From Moringa oleifera (Eukaryota > Streptophyta > Magnoliopsida > Brassicales > Moringaceae): a stretch of 64,000 nucleotides of DNA. The DNA is taken from positions 3,822,501 through 3,886,500 of the forward strand of contig JAJFZO010000896.1 of the NCBI GenBank assembly GCA_021397835.1, in the 5' to 3' direction. The notes below the pieces were generated by a model that worked only from the letters and a program-made list of their open reading frames with translations, did no database searches and was not told the origin of the DNA. A program made the translations under genes and the position numbers. Positions 26,754 to 39,789 of this stretch are shown here, piece after piece. Every line of letters begins with the position of its first letter. The first letter of the stretch is position 1.

Positions 26754-29369
26754 CCTAACCAGTGTTGTCGGATAGTCACTCACGTTAGTAAATGCCAGCC
26801 ATTGTCATTACCACAGCGATGGGCCAACGGTTGTCACTGATGCTGGTAGAAGCAAGGATAAGCATTAAAAGGGCCCAATAGTGGCCCAAAAGCAATTACT
26901 GCCATTTCGAGAGCTAACGAATGTGGTAGGGAAGTCGCACTTGTTGGTAGAGCTCATACCAGCTTTTGAGGAACTCAACGACTACGTAGCTACTGTTACT
27001 CAGCAGTTACTGGTGTTGTTGACGTCGATACATGCATTAGGGGAATTGAGGGACTTCTCAATAATTGCTGTGAGGCGGTTGCTCTTATCAACAGATGCTA
27101 GTGCCAGCAGTGAGGGAGCTTAGTGATGACCCATGATATTGGCTCGTGCTAGAAGAGCCCAATGATAGCTGTTGGTAGGGGCCAATGACAGCACTAAGGG
27201 AGCTCAACGCTGACAAACCAATGATAAATATAGACGTTATGAGAGCCCTACAACTATTGCTGGGCAATCACTTGTACTGGCTAACATCTGCACTAGGACA
27301 GGTCAGTGACTGGCCAGGGATAGTCGTTGGCACTGGCAGACATTTGCTGTGGGTTCTCCCAATGATGGCCTAGCGCATGTCAGCTAACACCAATGCCTGC
27401 ATTAACAGAGCCTTTGGATCTACTCAACTATTACTCTAAAGGAGTTTCAAATGTCGGTGGACACTGGTGTTAGCACTGAGGGAGCCTAACGACGTCCCTA
27501 TGATAGTTCCTAACATTGGAAGGGCCCAACGACTGTTGCTTGGGAGTGGCTAGCACTGTTTAAGGCCAACCTAGCATTAGAGGACCTCAAAGATGACTTA
27601 GGAGTAATCGCTAGTGTTGGCAAACATATATGTTGGGTTCCCTCAATGATGACCCAGCAATAATGGCTATTGCACGCAAGTGGTAGTTGGCATAAAAAGG
27701 CATAACAACTGCACAAAGAAGTCCCTCGTGCTGGTAGACGTCGACACCAACACTAGTGGAACCTATATGCTGCCTAGCTGTCATTGTAGGGCAGTTAGTA
27801 GTGTTAGTAGATGTTAGTGCAAGCACTAAAGGAATCCAGTGATGACTTCATGATGGACGTTGGCATTGAGAGAGCCGAACGATTACTGCTAGGTAGTCAC
27901 TGGCACTAGGGGAGCTTACCTATTGTTGCAAGGCAGTTATTCGTGTTCGCAGATGCTGATGCTAACACTAGGGGAAATGCTAAGATTGCTTAACTTTTGT
28001 TACATGGTAATCGTTAGTGTCAGTGGACGCTAGTGCTAGCATAAAAAGAGGCTAGCGATGATCCGATGATAATGGTTAGCATTAAAAGAGCCTAACTAAT
28101 GTTGTCGAGCAATCGCTAATGCCTGTAAATGCCAACCATTGTTATTACCATAGCGATGGCCCAAAGGTTGTCACTTATGCTGGTGAATGCTAAGGTAAGC
28201 ATTAAACAAGCCCAATAGTAGCGTAACAGTAGTTGTTACCATTAGGACAGCCCAACGATTATAGTGTGAAAGTCGTAGGTGTTAGGAGACGCTCATGCCA
28301 GCTTTTGAGGAGCTTAACGACTGCCTAGCTACTATTACTAGACAATCACTGGTGTTGGTTGACATCAGCACGTGCATTAGGGGAATTGAAGGACTTCTCA
28401 GCAATTACTGAGAGGCAGTTACTTTTATCGATATATGCCAGTGCTAGCAATAAGGGAGGCTAGTCATGACCCCATGACAGTTGTTTTTGTTAGGAGAGCC
28501 GAACAATAGCAATTGATAGAGGACAACGTCAGCATTAGGGGAGCTCAATGGTGATGACCTAATGATAGAAACAGGCATTGGGAGAGCCTTACAACTACTG
28601 CTTAGCAATCACTTGCGTTGGGAAACATCTGCACTAGCATAGCTTAATAATAAGCTTGAGACAGTCATTAGGGCTCACAAACATTTATAGTGGGTTCTCC
28701 TAATGGTGGCCTAGCAAACGTCAACCAACACCAATGCTAGCATTGAGACAACCTTAAAATTGCTCTGCTATTGCTGTGAAGCAGTTGCTAGTATGAGTGG
28801 ACGCTTGTGCTAGCATTGTGGGAGCCTAGTGATGTCCCTACGATAGTTGCTAAAATTAGAATAGCCCAATGACTGCTCCTTGGGAGTGCCTGGCACTGTT
28901 TAAGACCAACACAGCACTAGGGGAGCTCAACGATAACCTAATAGTAATCATTGGTGTTGGCAAACATTTGTACTAGGGTTCCCCCAACTATGACCCAGCG
29001 ATAGTTACTATTGCACGTGGAGGAGTCTAACGATGATGCACTAGTAGTAGTTTGCATATGAGGGGCACAACAAGTGCTCACAGAAGTCCCTAGTGCTGGT
29101 AAACGTCGACGGCAACATAAGGGGAAGTTAGGTGCTACCTAGCTATGGTTGCAGGGTAGTTACTGGTGTTAATAGATGCTATTGCCAACATAAAAGAATC
29201 TAGTGATGACTTCATGATGGTCGTTGGCATTGGAAGTGCCGAACCACTATTGCTAGGCAGTCACTAGCACTAAGGGAGCTTAACGATGACCCAAGGGTAA
29301 TCACTGGCACTGGCAGACATTGGTGTTGCGTTCCTCCAACTATGGCCTAATGAGAGTAGGAGGCATAAG

Positions 29370-31014
29370 TAGGCACGAGGGCAAGCATTAGAAGAGCTCA
29401 ACGACTACTACGAGGCAGTCCCTCATGCTTGCAGACGCTCATGCTGACTTTTGGGGAACCTAATGACTATTTAGCTACAGTTGTGAGGCACTTATTTGTG
29501 CTAGCAGACGAAAGTTCTAACACATTTGGTACCCAGGGATTGCCCACCTACCACTGGGAGGTAGTTACTGATGTCAGTAGATGCAAGCACCAAGGTAGGG
29601 GAAGCCTTGTAATAACATCATGACAATCACTAGCATTGAGAGAGTCCAATGATTACTGCTAGGTAATCACCAGCACAGGCACAGGCCAACACCAGCACTA
29701 GGGAGCTTAGCGACAATCCAGTAGTAGTTGCTAATATCGGTAAACATCTACTCTAGATTTTTTCAACAATGGCCATGTGACAGTTGTGATGCAGGTATAC
29801 ACGCCAAAAAAGTATTAAATGCATCCAACAACGACCTAATAGCAATGGTTGGCATTAAGAGAGCCAAATGATGACTACAAAGAAGTTACTGATGCTAGGA
29901 GACACTCATGCCACCATTGGAGGAACCCTATAATTGCACATCTATTGCTACGGGGTAATTGTCGATGTTCGTAAACATCGAAGTAAGCACTAAGAGAACC
30001 TCGAAACTGCCCAACAATTATTAAGGGGTACTTATTGGTGTCGATAGACATTCGTGCCAACACTACGGGAGCCCTGCAATAACCCCATAACTATTGTTAG
30101 CGTTGTGAGAGCCCAACAACTGCTACTATGCAGTCGCTGGCACTGGTACATGCCAATAATTACTGTTAGTGGTAGTTGCTAATTTTGGTAGAGATATCCA
30201 CTAAGTTACCCTTGTGATGGCCCAATGATAGTCGCTAGAGTAGGTAAACACAAAGACAAGCACTGAACGAGCCTAACATCGGCCAAGCTATAGTAGTTGG
30301 CATTGGGAAAGCCTAAAGAGTAGTGCATGGAAGTGCCTAGTACAGGCTGATGCTGACGCCAGCTTGGGGAGAACTCAATGACTACCTAATACCTTTTATG
30401 ATGCAATTGTTAGTGTTGGTTGATGTTGGAGCCAGCACTAGGGGAGTCTAGTAATAACCCCGTAGTAGTCAGTGACATTAGAAATGCCCAACTACTATGG
30501 CTAGGCAATCATTGACGTTAGTAAATGTCAGAGTCAACACTAAGGGCACTTAAGGATGACCCAACGACTATCGCTAACGCTGGTAAACGTGGGTGCAAGC
30601 ACTAAAAAAGCTCAATGATGGCCTAACTGTAGTAGAAAGCATAAGGAGAGGCCAACGATTGCTGCCGAAGTCGCTGGTGCTGGCACACACTTACACCAAC
30701 TTTAGGGGAACCCAAAACCTACTTAACTGCTACTATAGGTAGTTTCTCATGTTGGTAGATGCCAGTCCTAGCACTAGAGGAAGCTAGAGGTAGGCTAGCT
30801 TTTGTGAGAGGGTAGTTATTTGTATTAACGGACACTAGTGATAGCATTGGGATGGCCCATCGAAGATTGTTTGACAGTCGCTCATGTTGGAAGAGCCCAT
30901 TAACTGCATTTGGGCAATCATAGATGTTGGCAGATGCTAGTACCAATACTAGAGGAGCTTAGTGATGACCCAAGGGTAGTGCTGGGTTCCCCTTATGATG
31001 GCATAAGTAAAAGT
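29370..31014. repeat. Family B, segment leading into A tract 3
   Basis: Composite B modules without the 1.3-kb unit words. Module by module this segment matches 49497-51122, including the unusual GTAGGCACGAGGGCAAGC start, the GTGAGGCACTTATTTGTGC module with GATGAAATTGCCAAC-type sequence, AAGTGCCTAGTA near 30330 and GAAATGCCCAACTACTATGG near 30483. The last modules read GTGCTGGGTTCCCCTTATG and then pass into A. No gene is seen. Confidence 0.88.
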
Positions 31015-31030
31015 GATGGCTCGTATAGGG
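31005..31030. other. B-to-A junction, shared with 51.12 kb
   Basis: B sequence (GCATAAGTAAAAGTGATGG) passes into A (CTCGTATAGGGCTCCCATGG) with no spacer. The junction at 51115-51140 has the same order: GCTGGGTTCCCC, CATAGGTAAACGCGATGG, CTCGCATGGGGCTCCC. Two tracts sharing one breakpoint means the A/B junction itself was copied as part of a larger unit. Confidence 0.85.
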
Positions 31031-34000
31031 CTCCCATGGCTTGGCTGGCACCTGTGCTGTGGCCGCATGATGGGCCTTTCAACCATCCAATGCATACTAA
31101 GGGTAGTTGTGATTTGCCTCTTATGCCAATGGTCTGTGCAATGCATCTCCCTTTGTACTCTTACTGGGAAGTCTATCGAGTGATAGTGACGAGGTTTTGC
31201 CTCGCGTGGAGCATCCATGCCTTGGCTAGCATGCTTATTACGGTCACAAATTGGGCCCTCTGCCCATATCATACCTATTGAGGGTAGCCATGGCTTGCCT
31301 CCAATGCCCATGTTTTGTGCAACGCGACTCCTTTGGCATACTCATTGTGTAGTTGATAGGCAGACAACAATGAGGGTCTGGCTCATGTGGGATGCCCATG
31401 GCTTAGCTAGTGTGGCTCTTACTGTCGCACACTAGACCTTTCACCTATGTCGCATATGCTAGAAGTAGTCGTGACTTACCTTCTGTAACTTTGGCGCGCT
31501 TGCTAAGGAGCCTATCGAGGGACAGTGATAAGGGTCTAGCTCGCGTGGGCCGTCCATGGCCTAGCTGCTGTGCCTACTGCTATCACACTCTAGGCCATTC
31601 ACCCATGTCGTGCCTACTCGGGGCAGCCATGGCTCGCCTCTCATGCCCATGGTCAATGCTATGTGGCTCCCATGGCATGCTCACTGAGCAATCAATTAGG
31701 GGACAACTATAAGGATCTGGCTGGAGTAGGGCGCCCATGGCTTGGTTGGCGTGCTAGTTGTAACCTCCTATTGGGCTTTTGACCTGTGCACTGTATAGTC
31801 GTGGCAATCGTGGCTTATGTCTTGTGCCCATGGTCTGTGCGATGCGGCTCCCTTAGCATGCATCTAGGCACTCTCCAAGGATCGCAATAAGTGGCTGGTT
31901 AGTGTGTGGCACCAATGGTATGGCCAGTGCCTACTGTGGTTGCATGTTAGGACTTCCACCCATGTGATGCTTGTTTGGGGTAACAATGGCTTGCCTTTCA
32001 TACCCAAGTCCTATGCAACATGGCTCCCTTGGCACGCCATCTAAGCTATTTATCGAGAGATAGCGATGAGGGGTAGGCGTGCATGTTGCGCCCATTACTT
32101 GGCTAGCACGCCTATTATAGCCTTATGTTGGGCCTTTTGCCCATGGCAACCATGTTGGGGGAAACCATGGCTTGGCTCCCATGCCTATCATCCATGCAAT
32201 ATGGCCCCCTTGGCACCCTTTCTTGGTAATTTATCGAGGGATAGCAAGGAAGATTTAGCTCCCTACGACGCCTACTACAATTGTAAGCTAGGCTTTTCAC
32301 CCATGCTCATATTTCATGTGACGTGGCTCCCTTGGCACAATCGGCAGTCTATCGAGGGATGATGTCGAGGGTTTAACTCACGCGGGGTGCTTATGGGCCT
32401 TCCATTGATACGATGCTTGCCGAGGGTAGCTGGGATTATCTCCGAGCCTATTGTACGAGTAGCACGGCTCTCTTTGCACATTTGCTAAGCAGTCTATCGA
32501 GCGACTGTGACGAGGGTCAAGCTTATGTGGGGCGCCTACGACTTGGCTGGGACGCTTGCTATGGCTGCTCGTTGGGCCTTCTGCCCATCACAAGCCTGCT
32601 AGAGGTAGCTGTAGCTTGCCTCCCATGCCATGGTCTGTGCGACATGGCTCCCTTAGAATGCTCAATCGACAGTCTATCGAGGGATAATGATGAGGTCTAG
32701 CTCATGTAGGGCGCCCGTGGCTTGGCTAACGCGCCTACTGTGTCTTCATCCTAAGCAGTTCACCCATGTCATGACTATCGAGGGCACCCATGGATTGCCT
32801 ATCATGCCCATGGTCCGTCTAATGCAGCTTTCTTTGCATGTTCGCTAGGCAGTCTATTAAGCAATAGTGATGAGTGTCTGGCTTGCATGGGGCGCCCATG
32901 GCCTAGCTAATGCTCCTACTACGGCTGCACGTTGGGCCTTTCATCCTTGCTCTAGCTCCTAGAGGCTACCGTGGCCTACCTCCCATGCCAATGGTCCTTG
33001 CAATGCGGCTCCTTTGGCATGCGTGATGGGCAGTCTACCAAGCGACAACGATGAGGGTCTAGCTTGCATGAGGGCACCCATGGGTTGGTCAGTGCTCCTA
33101 CTATGGTCGCATGCTAAGCCTTTCCATCCTTGCTGTTCCTTTTGGGGGTAGCTATGGCTTGCATCCCTTGCCTATGGTCCCTGTGATGCGGCTCCCTTAG
33201 AACTCTTGATTAGTAGTCTATTGAGGGATGATGTTGAAGCTTTGGCCTATGTGAGGCATCCATGGCTTCTCTCCCAATTCCATGGTTTATGCAATGTGGC
33301 TTCCTTAGCACAGTCACTGGGTAGTCTATCAAGTGATAATAACGAGTGTTTGACTCGCATGAGGCATTCCTGGCCTCGCTAGCACGCCTGCTTCAATAGT
33401 ACATTGGGCCTTCCGCCCATACTAAGCACATTGAAGGTAGCCATGGCTTACCTCCCATGCCATGATCTGTGCGAAATGGCTCCTTTAGCATGCTCGCTTG
33501 GCAGTCTATGGAGGGACGACACCAGGGGTCTTACTCGCATAGAGTGCCTAAGGCCTGGCTGGTGCCTACTGTGGTCACAAGTTAGGCCTCCTACTATGCC
33601 ATACCTATTGGAGGCAACCTTGGCTTGCCGCTTAACCCCATTGTCTATGCGATATGGCTCCCTTGGAACACTCACGGAGCAATCTATTAAGGAACAACGA
33701 CGAGGGTCAAGCAAGTATGGGGCGCCCATGGCTTGTCGGGTTAGCCATTTGTGACAAGATGTTAGGCCTTTTTTCTCATGCCATACCTATTTAGGCCAGT
33801 AGTGGCTTACCTCCCGTGCCAATGGTCCATGCAATGCGGTTCCTTGGCATGCTCGTCGAGTAGTTTATCTAGGGACAGTGATAAGGTTCTAGCTCATGTA
33901 GGGTTCCCATGGCCTAGTTAGTGTGCCTGCTGTGGCTGTACACTAGGCCTTTCGCCCATCTCATGTGTGCTAGGAACTACCGTGCCTTGTTTCTCATGCC

Positions 34001-34801
34001 CATGATCCTTGCGACATTGCTCCCTTGGCACAATCACTAGCTATCTATCAAAGGACAGCAACGATGGTCTGACTCGTGTGGGACGCCCAAGTCCTTACTA
34101 GCGTGCCTACTGCATCAGCATGCTCAGCCTTTAACCCATGTTATGCCTATTGCAGGCAATCGTGGCTTGTCTCTCATGCCTATGATCTGTGTGATGTAGC
34201 TCCCTTGACATGGTGGCAAGGCAGTCTATTAAGGGATAGCGATGAGGTTATTGATAGCATGAGGTGCCCATGGCTTGGTAAGTGCGACTCCTGTGGCCAC
34301 ACACAAGGCCTTCCACCCATGTCGTGCTTGTTAGGGGGCTATCGTGGCTTGCTTTTTGTGCTTATGGTCCATGTGATGTGGCTTCGTTCACATGCTCGCT
34401 GGGCAATTTATCAAGGGAGAGTGAAGAGGGTTTTGCTCACGTGAGGCATCAATGGCCTTGTAAGCTTGCCTATTGCAGCCACATGTTGGGCCTTTCACCC
34501 ATCCCATGGAGTGGGAGGTGTGACTGTATTGGCTACACACTAGGCCTTTTACTCATGTCGTGCCTACTGGGGGCTATGGCTTGCTTCCCGTGCTCATGGT
34601 TCATGCGATGTAACTCCCTTGCCATGCTCGTTGTGCAACCAATCGAGGGACAATGATGAGGGTTTTACTTGTGTAAGGCACCAATGGATTGGTTGGCTCG
34701 ATTTTTGTGACTGTAGGTAGGGCCTTTTGCCCATGCTACACCTACTGGGGGTAGTCGTGACTTGCGTCCCATGCCCACGGTCCACATGACCAAACTCCCT
34801 T
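31015..34801. repeat. Satellite family A, tract 3
   Basis: About 21 monomers of about 180 bp, the longest A tract. It aligns in monomer order with tract 1 (31739 pairs with 1, the shortened monomer at 32401 with 675, 32745 with 1020, 33530 with 1868, 33706 with 2045, 34270 with 2612). It also aligns with tract 5 (31255 with 51365, 32161 with 52276) and with tract 4 (32820 with 39900). It continues about two monomers past the point where tracts 1 and 4 switch to B, and ends near 34801 at CTCCCTTG followed by B. Open frames of about 120 codons (30910-31281, 34076-34444, 34282-34656) are frame-keeping repeats, not genes. Confidence 0.95.
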
Positions 34802-37800
34802 GCTGGTGGTACCTAACACTAGTGTCAACACTAGTGAAGCCCACGGATTACCTAACTATTATTGCAAGGTAATCACTGGTCTCATTAAACGCTAATGCCA
34901 GAGCCCAGGCAGCCCATTGATGATCCAATGATAGTCGTTAGTGTTGGGACAGCCTAATGACTACTGTTAGGCGTCATTAGCAAGATGAAGGCCAGTGTCA
35001 ACACTAAGGGAGTAGAGCGATAACCTAGTGGTAGTCACTGGCACTGGCAAATATCTGCGTTAGGTTCCCCTACTGATGGCCTAATGATAGACTTTAGTGC
35101 ATGTATACATGAGAGCAATCATTAAAGAAGCCTAACGACTGCAATGAGAAAGTTGTTGGTGTTGGCAAACCCTCACACTATTTTTGGCAAACCAATGATT
35201 ACCCAGTTACTACTGCGAGGTAGTTATTAGTGTTATCAGACACTAATGCCAGCATCAAGTGAACCAAGAGACTTCCCAACTATTGCTACTGGTAGTTATT
35301 ACTGGCACCATAGGAGCCTAGCGATGACCGTCTATGATTTACTAGCATTGGGAAAGCCCAAAGAGTGCTATTAGGTAATCGTTAGTATTGGTAAAACCTA
35401 GCACCATCACTGAGGGAGCCTAAGGATGATCGAAAAGCAGTCACTAGTGTCAACAAACATCTATGTTAGATTCCTCCAACAATGGCCTAATGGTAGTCAC
35501 TTGTGTAGGTAGACTCCAGGGCAAGCACTAGAGGACCCAGCAATGCCATGGCAATAATAGTTGGCATTGGGAGAGCACAACAATTATTGCAGGAAAGTCA
35601 CTGGTGCTGGCAGACACTTGTGCCAACTTTGGAAGAACCCAATGACTTCATAACTATAATTGTGGGGCAATATTGTTGTTGACAGACATTGACACCAACA
35701 CTAGGTGAACCCAAGGACAACTTAGCTATTGTTTGGGGCAATTAATGGTGTTGGTAAACACTAGTGCAAATATGGGGGAGCCCAACGATAACCCTATGAC
35801 AGTTACTGGCATTGAGAGAGCCTAATGATTACTACTAGGCAGGCATTGGTGCAAGTAGTCTCGAGACAAGGCACTAAAAGAGCCTAATAATGGCCTAGCA
35901 GTAGTAGTAAGCACTAAGAGAGCATATTACTTTTGTGGGGAAGTCGCTCGTGCTGGTAAATGCTCTCATGCTGGTAGTTATCAATGTTAGTGGACATGAA
36001 TGCCAACATTAAAAGAACATAGGGACTCTCTAACTATTCTTGCGGAGCAGTTATAGGTGTTGGTAAATGCTATACTAATATTGGGGGAACCTAGCAACTA
36101 CCACATGGCAGTTGCTGGTGTTGAAAGAGCCTAACAACTGTTGTTGAAAAGTCGTTGCCATTAATAAAGGCTAGTGTCAACACTAAGGGAGCTTTGGGAT
36201 GACCTTGTATTAGTCATTGGCATTAGCACACATTTACGTTGGATTCTCGCAATCATGGGCCTGCAGCTGGCGCTGATATTGGTCAATACCAACGCAACAC
36301 TAATGGACCTCAGCGATGATCCAGCGACAAATGTTGACACTAGTAAACATCTACGCTGGGTTGCCCCAATGGTAGTCGCTAGTGTAGGTAGGCACTTGGG
36401 CAAGGTCTAAAAGAGCCCAACGATGGTGTAGTAATAGTAGTTGGGGTTAAGAGAGCCCAACGACTACTACGAAGAAGTTGGTGGTGCTGATAAATACTCC
36501 TGTCAGCTTTGAAGGAACTTGATGACTGCTTAGCTACTACTTCGAAATATTATTGGTATTAGAAGATGCTAGTACTAGCATTTGGGGAACTTAGGGATTG
36601 CCCAACTATTGATGTGGGAGTTAGTAAATACTAGTGCTAGCATCAAGGGCATTATTAATCACTCGTGTTGGGACAGCCTAACGACTACTCTAGGGTAATC
36701 GCTAACATTGGTAGTTGCCAGCACTAGCATTAAAGGAGCTCAGTGACAACTGACCCTTAGGGGAATCATTGACTTCCCAACTACTACTACAGTGCAGTTA
36801 TCGATGTTGGTAAGCTTCGACGCTAGCATTAACAGAACCCAAGGACTTGATTGCTATTGCTGTAGGGCAGTTGCTGGTGTCAATTGATGCTAATGCTAGT
36901 ATTGGATAACCTAACAATGACCTAATGACAGTCGCAAGCATTAGGAGAGCCTCGTGACTACTACTAGGTAGTCATCAGTAGTGGCAAACATATGCATTAG
37001 GTTATTCTAGCAATGGCCCATTGGTAGTTGAAGGCACAGGAAGACACGAGCAAGCACTAGAGGAGTCAAACAATGGCCTAGTAGTAGTAGTTGGCATCTA
37101 GAGAGGTCAACTACTACAGGGAAGTCACTTGTGCTGGCTAATGCTGGCACTAGCTTCAAGGGAACCCTATGACTGCCCAGGTACTTCTATAGTGCAATTA
37201 TTAAAGTCGGTAGATGTTAATGCCAACATGAGGGGAGCCTCACGATGACCTTATGATAGTTGCTGGCATTAGGAGAGCCCAACGAGTGCTGCACGTTAGT
37301 CGCTAATGTTAGTAAATGCCATCGCTAGTACCTAGGGAGATTAGCGATGACCTAGCAGCTATCGTTAGCATTGGGAAACATTTGTGTTAGGTACCTTAGC
37401 GATGTCCTAACGAAAGTCGCTAGCACAGGTAGAAGTGAGGGCAAGCACTGTAAGAGCTCAACGATGACCTAGCGACAATGGTCAGCACTGGGAAAGCCCA
37501 ATGACTATTGGGGTGCAGTCACTAGCATTTGCAGATGCTCGTGCCAGCACTAGGGCAACCTAATGATTACCTAGCTACTAGTAGGGCAGTTGCTGGAGTT
37601 GTGAGACGCTAGTGCTAGCACTAAAAGAACCCAAAGACAACCCAACTATTGTTGCAGGGCAGATAATGGTATTAGTAGACACTAGCACTAGCACTAGCAC
37701 TACGGAAGCTTAATGATGACCTTATAATGGTCACAGGCATAGAGAAATCCTAGCCACTATAGCAAGGCAATTATTCATGTAGGCAGATGCTAGTGCCAGC

Positions 37801-39789
37801 ACTAAGGGATATCAACGATGACCCTAGCGATAGTCGTCGGCGCTGGTCGACATTGGTGCTAGGTTCCTTAAGCGATGGCCTACTCGTAATCATTTCATAG
37901 GTAGATACAACAATAACCACTAATGGAGCCCAATAACTAATTACCGATAATGTAGGACAATGGTTAGTGCTCGCACACGTCGGTCCCAGCACAAAGGGAA
38001 CCCAAGGACTACCCAACTATTGCTGTGTGGCAGTTGGTGGTGTGGTAAAGGCTAGTGCTAGTATCAAAGGAGCCAAGTGATAAGCCAATGATAGTCATTC
38101 GCATTTACGAAGCTCAAACATTACTAATAGGCAGTTGTTGACATTGATAAATATTGGCATCAGGTTGCCTTAGCGATGGCCCTATAATAGTCATATGCAT
38201 GAGTTAATGAGAAAGCAAGCATTAGAGTAGCCCAATGACTACCTAGCATTAGTGGCTGGGTTTAGGAGAGTCCAAAGTGCTATTGGGAAGTCATTGGTGC
38301 CAACCAATGATCCTGTCATCTTTAAGGGAATCTAATGACTTCCCAACTACTGCTTTGGGGCAATTATTGGTATTACCAGATGCTAGCACGAGCACTAGGG
38401 GAGCTTAGGGACTGCCCAACTATTACTTGAGGCAGTCGGAAGACTTAGTAGATACTAGTGATTGCATCAGAAGCATTGCTAATTGCTGGTACTAGGAAAG
38501 CTTAATGATTATTCTCGGGCTATATTGGTAGATGCTAGTGTCAGCATTGAGGGAACTCAACAATAACCCAATATTAGGGGAATCATCAACTTCTCAGCTA
38601 CTACTGTAGTATAGTTGTTGGTATTGGTAGATGTTGACACTAACACTAGGGGAACCGAAAGACTGCCTTGTTATTGCTACAAGATAATTGCTAGTGTCGA
38701 TTGATGCTAGTGCGAGTATTGAGGCAACCCAACGATGACTAAATGATAGCCATAGGAATTAGAAGAGGCCTTTGACAATTGTTGGGTAGTTAGTAATGCA
38801 TGTAGACATTAGCATTTGATTGCCCCAACGATGGCCCAATGGCAGTCGTAGGCACATGAAGACGCGGGGGCAAGCACTAAAGTGTCCTAATGACAGCCTA
38901 ATACTAATAGTTAGCACTGACGGGGCCCAACAATGACCTCATGATAGTCATTGGCATTGGGAAAAACTAAATATTATGGCTAGGCAATCACTTATGCTAG
39001 TAAATGGCAGCGTGAGCACTAAAGCAACTCAACAACGACCTCGCAACATCACTAATGTAGATATACGCGAGGGTAACTATAAGAGGAGCTAAATGATGGC
39101 CTAACAGTAATGGTAGAGACTAAGAGAGGCCAATGACTTTTACGGGGACATGGCTGGTGCTAGAACACACTCATGCCAGCTTTGGGGAATCTAACGATTG
39201 CTTAGCTATTATCGCATGGTAGTTATAGGTGTTGGTAAACAACGATGCCAACGCTATAGAAACTGAAAGACTTCCCAGCTATTATTGTGAGGAAATTACT
39301 AGTGTTGGTAGATGCTAGTACTAGCATTGGGGGAGTCCAACGATTACCTAATGATAGTTGTTAGCGTTGGGAGAGCTTAGTGACTATAGCTGGGTAGTCT
39401 TTGATATTAGTGAATGCCAGCACTAGCACAAGGAGAGCTCAGTAACAACCCAACGATTGTCATTGAAGCTCCCAAACATCTATGTTGGGTTGCCCCAATG
39501 ATGGCGTAACGACAGTAGCTGATACAAGTAGACATGACAGTAAGCATTAGAAGAGCCTAACGACTGCCTTACAGTAGTTTTTGGTGTTAAGAAACTTGAT
39601 AATTGTTGTAGGGAAGTCGCTGGTGCTGTTAGATGGTCGTGCCTACTTTGAGGAACCTAATGACAATCGAACTACTACTATGAGGCAGTTATTGGCGTTC
39701 GCAAATGCCAACATCAGCACTAGGTGAACCAAAAAGGTTCTTTGCTATTACTACTAGCAGCGGTTGGCATTGATAGAGCCTAACGATTG
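34802..39789. repeat. Satellite family B, loose composite array, second tract
   Basis: About 5 kb of ~470-bp composites like those at 6.2-21 kb, with frequent loss of modules. Two units carry the variant TTAGGGGAATCATTGACTTC or its relatives (36765 and 38575). That variant also occurs at 20216, 43245 and 45836 and is a useful marker for aligning blocks. The tract ends near 39789 in a GGCATTGATAGAGCCTAACG module and goes straight into A. No gene, RNA gene or mobile element is seen. Confidence 0.93.

Larger units (their letters stand above)
21045..29369. repeat. Family B higher-order array, 1.3-kb unit, copy 1
   Basis: A variant chain of B modules repeats as a unit of about 1.3 kb. The landmark TTCTCCCAATGATGGCCTAG followed by CGAACGTCAACCAAC lies near 21045, 23386, 24728, 26041, 27353 and 28692. 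Spacings are about 2341 (a longer entry unit), 1342, 1313, 1312 and 1339. Further unit-specific words are GGGAGTGGCTGGCACTG with TTTAAGGCC, TATTGCACGTAGAGGAGTCC, GTCATTACCGTAGCGATGG, GGTTGACGTCGACGCG and GTTGCTCTTATCGATAGA. The array ends near 29370, where the unit gives way to sequence leading into the A tract at 31.0 kb. No gene is seen. Confidence 0.9.

Noticed and set aside
30910..31281. Open frame of 123 codons across the B-to-A junction
   Set aside because: It spans two unrelated satellites, and the equivalent region at 51.0-51.4 kb is not open in the same way. Chance product of repeat sequence.
34282..34656. Open frame of 124 codons, one of the longest in the window
   Set aside because: It lies wholly in A monomers, its translation repeats with the 180-bp period, overlapping frames of similar length exist nearby on both strands, and matching monomers elsewhere have stops in it.
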